Below are positions 26,442 through 33,938 of a DNA stretch of 64,000 nucleotides, in pieces (position 1 is the stretch's first letter; the number at the start of each line of letters is the position of its first letter). Source of the DNA: Bacillota bacterium (GTDB lineage: Bacteria > Bacillota > Clostridia > Lachnospirales > Lachnospiraceae); assembly GCA_023434365.1 (NCBI GenBank), contig JAEYSV010000002.1:1-64000 (forward strand). Direction: 5' to 3'. The position numbers and the translations under genes were made by a program. The notes beneath the pieces were generated by a model, which saw only the letters and a list, made by a program, of their open reading frames with translations, searched no databases and was not told the origin of the DNA.

Positions 26442-27575
26442 CTAACCTAACGAAATATTATTAATCGCCTCATAGATGTTGTGATCCATAGTATGAATCA
26501 ACACGGCATCATTACTATTCCAATATAAATAAATCTTCTCTTTTTCCTTTAGGAGTTCTTCTCCTGCTAACTGTTCCAGTTTTACATCCTGCCCGTTAGT
26601 AAGAGTAACAATGGTTTTTACAACAGAACCTATATAAATGTGCTCTTTTACAACTCCGGCTAATTCAAATCCCACTACTGGTTCATAAGAATATTTCATC
26701 TTCTCAGGTCTCACTGATACACATACAAGCTCATTAATATTAAAGTCTGTACCCTCTGCACTGATTAAACCACTTTCAATAAAAACGCTTATTCTATCCT
26801 CCTCGATTGACTTCACACAACCATCAAAGCAGTTGGTCTCACCAATAAAGGTTGCAACAAATCTGGTTGACGGCTGTTCATAAATCTCTTTTGGCGTACC
26901 AAGCTGCTCTAAAATACCGTCATTCATAATTCCGATACGATCACTCATCGTTAACGCTTCTTCCTGATCGTGCGTTACATATATAAAAGTAATGTTTAAT
27001 TTTTTATGTAAACGTTTTAACTCAAGCTGCATTTGCTTCCTAAGCTTAAGATCTAATGCTCCCAAAGGCTCATCTAGAAGAAGTACTTTTGGGCAATTGA
27101 TTAATGCTCTCGCAATTGCTACACGTTGCTTTTGTCCACCAGATAGCTGAGCCGGATAACGTTTTTCCATTCCTGTTAGCTGTACCATCTCAAGCATTTG
27201 TGTAACTTCTTTGAGTATCTCTTTCTTTTTTACTTTTTTAATCTTTAAGCCATAGGCTATATTATCATAGACCGTCATATGCGGAAACAGAGCATAGCTT
27301 TGAAATACGGTATTTACATTCCTCTCATATGGTTCTTTGTCTTCTATTGGTTCGCCTTCTACCAAAATCCTCCCATCCGTTGGCTCTTCAAAACCTGCAA
27401 TCATACGAAGCGATGTTGTTTTGCCACATCCGGATGATCCCAGCAGTGTAAGAAATTCTCCTTCATATACTTCTAGATTCAGATCCTTTACTACATGATT
27501 ATCCCCGTATAATTTATTGACATGTTTGATTTCAACAATTACATTGGATTTGTTCAAGTTATCCACCACCTTCAT
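26442..27575 (-). CDS. potA: Spermidine/putrescine ABC transporter ATPase PotA
   Basis: A 377-residue ATPase. Walker A GSSGCGKTT (near residue 45), Q-loop VFQSYALFPHMTVYDNI, signature LSGGQKQRVAIARAL, Walker B VLLLDEPLGALD and switch VTHDQEEALTM are all intact. The C-terminal ~120 residues form the TOBE regulatory domain. It starts 5 bases after the P-II gene stop, so the two are co-translated. This close link between a nitrogen sensor and a transporter ATPase suggests the P-II protein may act on the transporter, by analogy with GlnK-AmtB, which is inference. Confidence 0.93.
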   Translation of the reverse strand: MKVVDNLNKSNVIVEIKHVNKLYGDNHVVKDLNLEVYEGEFLTLLGSSGCGKTTSLRMIAGFEEPTDGRILVEGEPIEDKEPYERNVNTVFQSYALFPHMTVYDNIAYGLKIKKVKKKEILKEVTQMLEMVQLTGMEKRYPAQLSGGQKQRVAIARALINCPKVLLLDEPLGALDLKLRKQMQLELKRLHKKLNITFIYVTHDQEEALTMSDRIGIMNDGILEQLGTPKEIYEQPSTRFVATFIGETNCFDGCVKSIEEDRISVFIESGLISAEGTDFNINELVCVSVRPEKMKYSYEPVVGFELAGVVKEHIYIGSVVKTIVTLTNGQDVKLEQLAGEELLKEKEKIYLYWNSNDAVLIHTMDHNIYEAINNISLG

Positions 27576-27580
27576 ATGAT

Positions 27581-27934
27581 TTATAACGCGTTATCCCCTC
27601 GTTCCCCAGTACGTATACGAATTGCATTTTCCATATTTCTTATAAATATTTTTCCATCTCCAACTAAACCGGTTGAGAGTTTGCTTTGTATCTCAGTGAT
27701 AATCTCTTCTACAATTTCATCATTTACTACAACTGCCACACTTATTTTTGGTAATAAGTTAATGGTTGTTTTAAATCCTTTAATCTCATTGACGCCCTTT
27801 TCTTTTATACTACCTCGTTGTGTTCCACATCCCATAACTGCCGATATTGTCATACCACCGCAGTTCTTTTCATCTAGAATACTCTTCACTACCTCTAATT
27901 TTTCAGGGCGAATTACCATAATAATTTCTTTCAT
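27581..27934 (-). CDS. P-II family nitrogen regulatory protein
   Basis: A 117-residue P-II signalling protein, which senses 2-oxoglutarate and ATP/ADP as a trimer and controls partner proteins through its T-loop. Conserved parts are the N-terminal MKEIIMVIRPEKLEVV, the GMTISAVMGCGTQRG approach to the T-loop, and the nucleotide-binding TGLVGDGKIFIRNMENAIRIRTGE. The T-loop itself (about residues 40-58, SIKEKGVNEIKGFKTTINLL) is unlike GlnB/GlnK and lacks the Tyr51 that is uridylylated in proteobacteria. The ATG at 27934 follows GAGGAGG; the frame extends upstream to a TTG inside that site. It lies between patA and potA, behind an attenuator-like hairpin. Confidence 0.88.
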   Translation of the reverse strand: MKEIIMVIRPEKLEVVKSILDEKNCGGMTISAVMGCGTQRGSIKEKGVNEIKGFKTTINLLPKISVAVVVNDEIVEEIITEIQSKLSTGLVGDGKIFIRNMENAIRIRTGERGDNAL

Positions 27935-27975
27935 TTCATACCTCCTCAAGTTTATACGAATGCGGTTTCAAAACA

Positions 27976-28018
27976 AAAAGAGGCACACACTTTTTACCAA
28001 GCGTATGCCTCTTCGCAT
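27976..28018 (-). promoter_or_regulatory. Terminator with overlapping six-base-loop hairpin between patA and the P-II gene
   Basis: In the minus-strand transcript a stem AGAGGCA...TGCCTCT followed by TTTTTG (27976-28013) is an intrinsic terminator 35-75 bases before the P-II start. A smaller hairpin ATGC-GAAGAG-GCAT (28005-28018) uses the 5' strand of the terminator and would exclude it. The same arrangement is found in front of the aldehyde dehydrogenase gene and of glnN. It would let the distal genes (P-II, potABCD) be uncoupled from patA. The terminator is clear; the antiterminator role is inference. Confidence 0.6.
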
Positions 28019-28062
28019 TTTTTTTTAATACTATCACAAATGGTTATTAGTTACAATTCATT

Positions 28063-29418
28063 TTAAAAAATAAATTTATTATATGTGTCAGCTAATGCAC
28101 TATCCATTCTTTCGATTACCTGATCGATATCTTCCTTCGTAATTACTGCTGCAGGTTCGAAGCGGATACATTTAGCATTAACTAGAGTTCCTGCTGTCAT
28201 AACCCCTCTTCCAAACAACCCCTTGGCAACATCATAACCCGCTTCACTACTAATAAACTCCACTCCAATCATTAAGCCGCTTCCTCTAACTTCTTCTATT
28301 AGCGCAGGATATTTATCTTTTAAGGTTAGTAGTTTGTTAATCAGGTACTCACCCTTTTCCTTACATTGACCTGGAATATCGTTCTTCAACATATATTTAA
28401 TAGTTGCTAAGGCCGCAGAACAGGCTAGTGGATTCCCTCCAAATGTAGGAGACCCTAACAACCAAGGATTCTCTATCAGTTCCTCCGTCCATAATTGTGG
28501 TCTGCATATAATACCGGTAATCGGCATTATTCCTCCACCGAATGCTTTTCCAAAAGTCATTATATCCGGTGTAACACCTTCAGCTTCACAGCGCCACATT
28601 GTTCCGGTTCTGCCCATACCCGTTTGAATTTCGTCAAAGATTAACGCCACACCATACTCATCACAGATTGCACGTACTTCCTTCAAATACCCTTTTGGTG
28701 GAATAATAATTCCAGCCTCTCCCTGAATAGGTTCCAATATAACCGCAGCAACAGATTCTCCGACTGCTTTAAGATTGCGGATGGCTTTTCTGACATCCTC
28801 TGCCTTTCCGTATTCCACATGCTGTACCTGTTGTACCATAGGAGTATATGGAACACGGTAACTACCTTTTCCACCCATTGAGATGGCTCCCATGGATTTA
28901 CCATGAAAAGCACCAACCGTCGAGATATACCATCTTCCGCCTGTTGCAATACGAGCTAACTTCAGTGCCATTTCAACTGCTTCTGCACCACCATTCGTAA
29001 AGAAACATTTTTCCAGATCGCCCGGTGTAATATCGGCTACAGCCTTTGCCAGATATCCGCGTAAAGGGTCTAATAACTCTTGGGAATGTAGTGCCTGATG
29101 ATCTAACTGTGCCTTTACAACTTCTAAAATCTCTTCGTTACGATGCCCACAGGTATAGATTCCAAATCCTCCAAGACAATCAATAAAACTCTCTCCATTT
29201 AGTCCAGTACAGTATGCTCCTTCATCTTTCCATTCCACGACTGCTGCATTCGTAGACACGGATTTACGATATTTTAACCAGCCCGGACTAACAAATGTAT
29301 TAAAATATTCTATCGTTTCCTTGGTAATGCGATCTTTTTCTTCTTGCTTCAATTCCTCACTCTTTATGTAATGAATCACCTGTTCTAATTCTTGTATGAC
29401 CTGCTCTCTATTGCTCAT
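28063..29418 (-). CDS. patA: Putrescine aminotransferase (PLP class III)
   Basis: A 451-residue PLP-dependent aminotransferase. It resembles E. coli PatA/YgjG along its whole length as I recall that sequence: EYFNTFVSPGWLKYRKSV, EFIDCLGGFGIYTCGHRN-like N-terminal region, LHSQELLDPLRGYLAK, GAFHGKSMGAISM, VILEPIQGEAG, IFDEIQTGMGRTG with the PLP Asp, the Schiff-base Lys in TFGKAFGGGIMP and SPTFGGNPLACSAALATI. It would move the amino group of putrescine to 2-oxoglutarate, giving 4-aminobutanal and glutamate. The aldehyde dehydrogenase gene lies 39 bases upstream and would complete the route to GABA. Ornithine or cadaverine are alternative substrates, but the pot genes favour putrescine. Confidence 0.88.
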   Translation of the reverse strand: MSNREQVIQELEQVIHYIKSEELKQEEKDRITKETIEYFNTFVSPGWLKYRKSVSTNAAVVEWKDEGAYCTGLNGESFIDCLGGFGIYTCGHRNEEILEVVKAQLDHQALHSQELLDPLRGYLAKAVADITPGDLEKCFFTNGGAEAVEMALKLARIATGGRWYISTVGAFHGKSMGAISMGGKGSYRVPYTPMVQQVQHVEYGKAEDVRKAIRNLKAVGESVAAVILEPIQGEAGIIIPPKGYLKEVRAICDEYGVALIFDEIQTGMGRTGTMWRCEAEGVTPDIMTFGKAFGGGIMPITGIICRPQLWTEELIENPWLLGSPTFGGNPLACSAALATIKYMLKNDIPGQCKEKGEYLINKLLTLKDKYPALIEEVRGSGLMIGVEFISSEAGYDVAKGLFGRGVMTAGTLVNAKCIRFEPAAVITKEDIDQVIERMDSALADTYNKFIF

Positions 29419-29457
29419 ATTATCATTTCCTTTCTCATCCCTATTCTAGTAAGCTCC

Positions 29458-30942
29458 TTAATGTTCATACCATCCAATGATTCCAGGATTTAGATTGATA
29501 TTAACCTGTTTTATTTCCTGATACTCTTCTAATCCATGGATTCCTAGTTCTCTTCCATAACCGCTCATCTTATAACCACCCCATGGCGCTTCATTAAAGG
29601 TAGGATTATAGCAATTAATCCAAGTAATACCAGCACGTATTTCTTTCATTACTCGAAGTCCCCTTGCTCCGTCTGTAGTAAATACCGCCCCTGCTAATCC
29701 ATATTGAGTATCATTTGCTAAAGCAATCGCTTCTTCCTCCGTTTTAAAAGTCTGAATAGTAACCACTGGGCCAAAGATTTCTTCCTTCACAATTATCATG
29801 TCACTAGTACAGTTGTCAAAAATGGTTGGTCTAACGAAATACCCTTTCGCACATTCCCCTTCCAGATAGCGCTCTCCTCCGCATACCAATTTGGCTCCTT
29901 CTCTTTTCCCGATATTAATATAATTTAGCACTGTTTCCATATGTTCTTTTGATACTAAAGGCCCCATATCCGGGTTATCTAACCCATTGCCAAGTGTCAT
30001 TGCGTTGGCTCTTTCTTTTAACCTCTCTACAAACCTATCATGCAGGGACTCTTCAATGATAATTCTGGAACCAGCAGAACATACCTCTCCCTGGTTGAAG
30101 AACACACCAACCATTGCCCACTCCACTGCCCCTTCCAAATCTGCATCAGCAAAAATGATATTGGGAGATTTACCTCCTAGCTCTAATCCTATTTTCTTAA
30201 GATTCGCTACTGCCGCATGTGCAATGGACTGACCAACCTGTGTACTGCCAGTGAAAGTAACCATATCCACATCCATACTAACAGCAATTTCGTTCCCTAC
30301 CACGGCTCCCGACCCAAGTACAAGGTTAACAGTTCCTTTTGGAAGCTCTGCTTTATCAAAAATCTCAAATAATTTGATCGCTGACAACGGAGTAATTGTA
30401 CTTGGCTTAAACACAATACTGTTTCCTGCTGCAAGAGCAGGTGCTAACTTCCAAACAGACATTAGACATGGATAATTCCAAGGAACAATCTGCCCACAAA
30501 CCCCTACCGGCTCATGAATGGTATACGAATGCATCGCTCCAAACCCATCATTTACATCATAAGTAGCTCCTGTAGGTTTGGTGATTAAACCTGCGTAGTA
30601 ACGAAAACAATGAATGGCATCATCGATATCACATTCCGCTTCTCGTAATGGTTTTCCATTATCAATGGTATCTAGATAGGCAAGCTCTGCCAGGTTTTTC
30701 TGCATGGCATCTGCAATTTTGAATAACACATCCGCTCTTGCCTGAGCATTGGTTCTTCTCCATTTGCCAGTTTCATAAAATGCATCTTTGGCAGCTTTTA
30801 CTGCAAGTTTAACATCTTCGGCATTTCCCTCTGTTGTTATTGCAATCACTTCACCTGTTGCGGGATTAATAACTTCTCTTGTCTTTCCTTCGATACCTTC
30901 TACCCATTCTCCATTGATATACATTTTTTTGATTTCCATCAT
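29458..30942 (-). CDS. Aldehyde dehydrogenase, probably 4-aminobutanal (gamma-aminobutyraldehyde) dehydrogenase
   Basis: A 494-residue NAD(P)-dependent aldehyde dehydrogenase of the betaine-aldehyde type. Motifs are VCGQIVPWNYPCLMSVWK, FTGSTQVGQSIA, the catalytic Glu in LELGGKSPNIIF, the catalytic Cys in FFNQGEVCSAGSR, and the C-terminal QVNINLNPGIIGWYEH typical of BetB/GbsA-like enzymes. Enzymes of this group oxidise amino-aldehydes. In front of patA and the pot genes, the likely substrate is 4-aminobutanal. It is the first gene of the island and has a consensus-like promoter (31052-31079) with a terminator in the leader. Start codon: one of two adjacent ATGs after AAAGGA. Confidence 0.88.
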   Translation of the reverse strand: MMEIKKMYINGEWVEGIEGKTREVINPATGEVIAITTEGNAEDVKLAVKAAKDAFYETGKWRRTNAQARADVLFKIADAMQKNLAELAYLDTIDNGKPLREAECDIDDAIHCFRYYAGLITKPTGATYDVNDGFGAMHSYTIHEPVGVCGQIVPWNYPCLMSVWKLAPALAAGNSIVFKPSTITPLSAIKLFEIFDKAELPKGTVNLVLGSGAVVGNEIAVSMDVDMVTFTGSTQVGQSIAHAAVANLKKIGLELGGKSPNIIFADADLEGAVEWAMVGVFFNQGEVCSAGSRIIIEESLHDRFVERLKERANAMTLGNGLDNPDMGPLVSKEHMETVLNYINIGKREGAKLVCGGERYLEGECAKGYFVRPTIFDNCTSDMIIVKEEIFGPVVTIQTFKTEEEAIALANDTQYGLAGAVFTTDGARGLRVMKEIRAGITWINCYNPTFNEAPWGGYKMSGYGRELGIHGLEEYQEIKQVNINLNPGIIGWYEH

Positions 30943-30990
30943 TCAACCATCCTTTCCTTTACTACATCAGAAAGAGTTTCAATATAACAT

Positions 30991-31038
30991 AAAAAGGCGC
31001 CGCTTTATTTAGCGTGCGCCTTTGCAAAACTCATTTTC
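30991..31038 (-). promoter_or_regulatory. Attenuator leader of the polyamine operon
   Basis: Between the promoter and the aldehyde dehydrogenase gene, the minus-strand leader contains a strong intrinsic terminator (AAAGGCGC / GCGCCTTTTT with an inner ACGCT/AGCG stem; 30991-31023). Directly before it lie two abutting mini-hairpins: GAA-AATGAG-TTT (31027-31038) and TGC-AAAGGC-GCA (31015-31026). Both six-base loops have A at position 1 and G at position 4. The second one shares bases with the terminator stem. The layout fits ANTAR-type antitermination. The stems are very short (three to five pairs), so the ANTAR reading is tentative while the terminator is firm. Confidence 0.55.
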
Positions 31039-31051
31039 TATATAATAGTAT

Positions 31052-31079
31052 ATTATAACAAGTTCATGCATTGTATCAA
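31052..31079 (-). promoter_or_regulatory. Promoter of the aldehyde dehydrogenase-patA operon
   Basis: TTGATA, 16-base spacer, TATAAT on the minus strand. Transcription should start near 31044, giving a leader of about 100 bases that runs through the attenuator. Confidence 0.7.
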
Positions 31080-31114
31080 TAATCTCCTTTCCGTATTTTT
31101 ACTTACCTTTTCTA

Positions 31115-31146
31115 ATTATAACTACTCCAAAAGGAGTAGTTATAAT
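31115..31146. promoter_or_regulatory. Perfect 14-bp-arm palindrome, candidate operator
   Basis: ATTATAACTACTCC, AAAA, GGAGTAGTTATAAT: two perfect 14-base arms around a 4-base centre. No T-run follows on either strand, so it is not an intrinsic terminator. It lies 36 bases upstream of the -35 of the polyamine operon (centre about -86 from the likely start) and about 115 bases upstream of the divergent LuxR-type gene. That is a suitable site for the regulator encoded there, by inference. Confidence 0.6.
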
Positions 31147-31260
31147 CCCTTTTCTCTATACTTTTCCAGTTTTATATGTTAATGTAAAAAGAAAAGCAAC
31201 CGTATTTACTGATGCAAAGTAAGAATCAGGGCATTAGAAGAATTAGTCAGGAGGACTTGT

Positions 31261-32019
31261 ATGCAGAAAAATGATTTCTTATTAATTAATGAGATTGTTT
31301 ATAAAGTTTACACTACCATTGATTTTGATGAGATGAGAACGAATTTTTTATCTTTACTTTCCGTTTTAATACCAAGTAAAGAATCTAGTATTTTTTTATC
31401 CAATCATTCTGATTCCAAGCATTTGATCTGTGACCCTATCATATTTCCCTCGGTAGAATCCAGTGCTGAGCAAAATTATCTACTATACGAAAATCTAGAT
31501 TACACCAGATGGGTTTTAATGAGCCATAAATGCATGATTTTTCGAGAATCTGATCTTATCTCTGATGAAGAACGCTTAAAATCAGACTTCTTTAAAAATC
31601 TAATGGCACCTCATAATCTACACTATTCTCTTCAGCTAGCTCTTGTGTATCATGAGATTCCTTTAGGAGTAATCACCTTATATCGGACAAAAGAAATGGG
31701 CGATTTTACAGATGAAGAGGTATTTATCTTAGATTCCTTTAAAGATCATCTAAACTACCGATTTTATCAGCATGCTTTTACCACCATACATAAAACAAAT
31801 CATCCCGAAAAGTATCAGGATGATTTGATGAAAGATTATTCCCTTACAAAACGTGAATCCGAGATTGTTTCACTTATTCTAAATGGTGCAACTAATCAAC
31901 ATATAGCCGATTATCTTACAATCAGCCCTCATACGCTAAAAAAACATATCCAAAATATCTATCGAAAACTTAATGTAACAAGTAAGTGGGAACTTTTTGC
32001 GCTAAAGAAAGAAGAATAG
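31261..32019 (+). CDS. LuxR-family transcriptional regulator with GAF-like sensor domain
   Basis: A 252-residue regulator. Residues ~195-250 form a LuxR/GerE helix-turn-helix (LTKRESEIVSLILNGATNQH, then TISPHTLKKHIQNIYRKL). The N-terminal ~175 residues have the alternating pattern of a GAF-like small-molecule domain (VFILDSFKDHLNYRF near its end), without recognisable catalytic residues or a phospho-acceptor receiver domain. It is divergent from the aldehyde dehydrogenase-patA-P-II-pot genes, with a perfect palindrome in between. A role as polyamine- or GABA-pathway activator is therefore likely but unproved. The start ATG has AGGAGG six bases upstream. Confidence 0.8.
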   Translation: MQKNDFLLINEIVYKVYTTIDFDEMRTNFLSLLSVLIPSKESSIFLSNHSDSKHLICDPIIFPSVESSAEQNYLLYENLDYTRWVLMSHKCMIFRESDLISDEERLKSDFFKNLMAPHNLHYSLQLALVYHEIPLGVITLYRTKEMGDFTDEEVFILDSFKDHLNYRFYQHAFTTIHKTNHPEKYQDDLMKDYSLTKRESEIVSLILNGATNQHIADYLTISPHTLKKHIQNIYRKLNVTSKWELFALKKEE

Positions 32020-32039
32020 CTGCCAGCATCCATTCATTC

Positions 32040-33296
32040 TTAGTTATCCTCTAACCCATGAATAAATAAACCACTTCTAAGTTTTGGCTCAAACCAGGTT
32101 GATTTTGGCGGCATCAGAAGATTGGCATCTGCCACATCAAACAATTCTCCAATACTAGTTGGGTACATCGCAAATGCTACCGTCATATCGGAATTAACAC
32201 GGCGCTCTAGTTCAGCAAGCCCACGAATTCCACCAATAAAGTCAATGCGATTATTCGTTCTTGGATCAGAAATCCCTAGAATCGGGCTTAGCAAATTATC
32301 CTGTAATATTGCAACATCCAGAGCTTTTACAGGATCATTAATCTCTTTTATTTCCTCTTTTGCCTCTAGTTCATACCATGTTTCGTCCAGATACATACCA
32401 AAGGTAGCCTTTCTTTGTGGCGCTACCGCTGCAGTACCTCTTTCACTAACTACGAAACGTTCACTCACCTTTGCCAAAAATTCATCCTTGGTAAGACCAT
32501 TTAGATCCTTCACCGCACGATTATAATCTAAGATTTTAAGCTGACTGTCTGGGAATAACACCGACAAGAAAAAATTATACTCTGCCGAATCATCTGTCTT
32601 TCCAGCTAACGCAGCTGCTTCCCTACGTTTTAACGCCACCTTTACCGCACTCGCTGCACGGTGATGTCCATCTGCAATATAGATTTCATTAATGGCACCA
32701 AAGCAATCAGCAATGGTCTTAACATCCTCTTCTTTATTAATCACCCAAACAACATGTCCCACCCCATCATCTGACACAAACTGATAAAGCGGTTTGGTTA
32801 GTTTTGCCTGGTCAACAATTGCATTAATTGTCTCTTTCCCACGGTATGCCAAAAAAATTGGCCCCGTCTGAGCATTACAAGTATCTACATGACGGATACG
32901 GTCTTGTTCCTTTTCCTCTCTCGTCAACTCATGCTTTTTAATCACATTATTAAGATAATCATCAACGGAAGCAATCGCCACTATACCAGTCTGAGCCCGT
33001 CCTTGCATCGAAAGCTCATAGATATAATAACAAGGTGCTGTTTCCTTTAAAAACACGCCCTCATTCATCTGCTGCTCAAGTAACTCTTTAGCCTTTGCGT
33101 ATACTTTCTCATCATAAGTATCCACACTATCATCAAAGGATGTCTCCGCACGGTCAATCCGCAGAAAAGACAGCGGTTTATTCTTTACTTCTTCACAAGC
33201 TTCTTTTCGATTATATACATCATAAGGTAATGCCGCCACCTGCGCCGCAACCTCTTCTTTTGGTCTGATACAATGAAATGGTTTTATTGTTGCCAT
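32040..33296 (-). CDS. DUF1015 family protein
   Basis: A 418-residue protein of the DUF1015 family. Family marks are the N-terminal IKPFHCIRP, AALPYDVYNRKEA, FLRIDRAETSFDD and IADGHHRAASAVK. The His-rich GHHR box suggests a phosphate or metal site, and relatives have been proposed to act in serine metabolism (including serine kinase-like activity), because they commonly sit beside serA and serC. Here it is also next to serA, but separated from it by ~1 kb of palindromic repeats and the serA terminator. It may therefore use its own promoter. Start: ATG after AAGGAGG. The exact reaction is not established from this sequence. Confidence 0.85.
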   Translation of the reverse strand: MATIKPFHCIRPKEEVAAQVAALPYDVYNRKEACEEVKNKPLSFLRIDRAETSFDDSVDTYDEKVYAKAKELLEQQMNEGVFLKETAPCYYIYELSMQGRAQTGIVAIASVDDYLNNVIKKHELTREEKEQDRIRHVDTCNAQTGPIFLAYRGKETINAIVDQAKLTKPLYQFVSDDGVGHVVWVINKEEDVKTIADCFGAINEIYIADGHHRAASAVKVALKRREAAALAGKTDDSAEYNFFLSVLFPDSQLKILDYNRAVKDLNGLTKDEFLAKVSERFVVSERGTAAVAPQRKATFGMYLDETWYELEAKEEIKEINDPVKALDVAILQDNLLSPILGISDPRTNNRIDFIGGIRGLAELERRVNSDMTVAFAMYPTSIGELFDVADANLLMPPKSTWFEPKLRSGLFIHGLEDN

Positions 33297-33360
33297 CGTA
33301 TTTCCTCCTTACGTTTTTCACTGCTTATTATTATGACATTCCCATGCTCTTTAGGCAAGT

Positions 33361-33731
33361 ACCTTAACGCATATTTCACTCGCAACGCGCTCTCGCTTGG
33401 ATGAAGTTAACGCTGTTTCCTATTGCCTTTCTTAACTTTACGCCTGTGTAAATTGGCGCATTTTGTTTATTGATTTGTCAATTTGCGTTGGAGCTTTTGA
33501 GCAAGCAGATATAAAACATATTTCACTCGCAACGCGCTCTCGCTTGGATGAAGGCGTAGCGGTACATAAGATCCTAAAGTACAGGATCTAAGTGCCGACG
33601 CCTTCATAACAGTTGCGCGTCAAAATATGTTTTATATCTGCTTGCAATAAACATCATACATGAAATTGACAAAACCATAATTCGTGAAGCGCCAATTTAC
33701 ACTATTACGACTTTCCGAAGCAATAGGAAAG
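33361..33731. repeat. Long nested palindrome (copy A) with a duplicated half-arm
   Basis: The palindrome spans 33418-33731. Matching arms, from outside in, are CCTATTGC / GCAATAGG; GTGTAAATTGGCGC / GCGCCAATTTACAC; TTTGTCAATTT / AAATTGACAAA; GCAAGCAGATATAAAACATA / TATGTTTTATATCTGCTTGC; CGCAAC / GTTGCG; ATGAAGGCGT / ACGCCTTCAT; and AGATCCT-AAAGTAC-AGGATCT at the tip. A 37-base piece of the left arm (33517-33553) occurs identically at 33370-33406, a direct repeat of half an element. No protein is encoded. It lies between the DUF1015 gene and serA. Confidence 0.9.
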
Positions 33732-33938
33732 TGGCGCACTCAAATGTTTAGATACCCTATTAGTCATCAAATCACTTATTTAACACTGCAAATCTTATAG
33801 TTCCTTTGTCTTCTAGATTTGGCTCGAGTGACAAAAGCCATTCAAAGATTGAAATCGTCAATTGGCGCATCCAAGGTCTACATATAGATAAAACATATTT
33901 TAACGAGCAACACGCATGAATAATAGGGATAAACTAGA
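33732..33938. other. Spacer between two palindromes, with repeat remnants
   Basis: No gene. Short pieces resemble repeat arms (GTCAATTGGCGC near 33857, GATAAAACATATTTTAACGA near 33888, then CGAGCAACACGC), which suggests a decayed or rearranged third element. The rest is unexplained AT-rich DNA. Confidence 0.6.

Noticed and set aside
31115..31146. Intrinsic terminator
   Set aside because: The stem is perfect, but no T-run follows on either strand and it lies upstream of both divergent genes.
33732..33938. A third complete palindrome between copies A and B
   Set aside because: Only short arm fragments are recognisable; the two sides do not pair over a useful length, so it is listed as a remnant.
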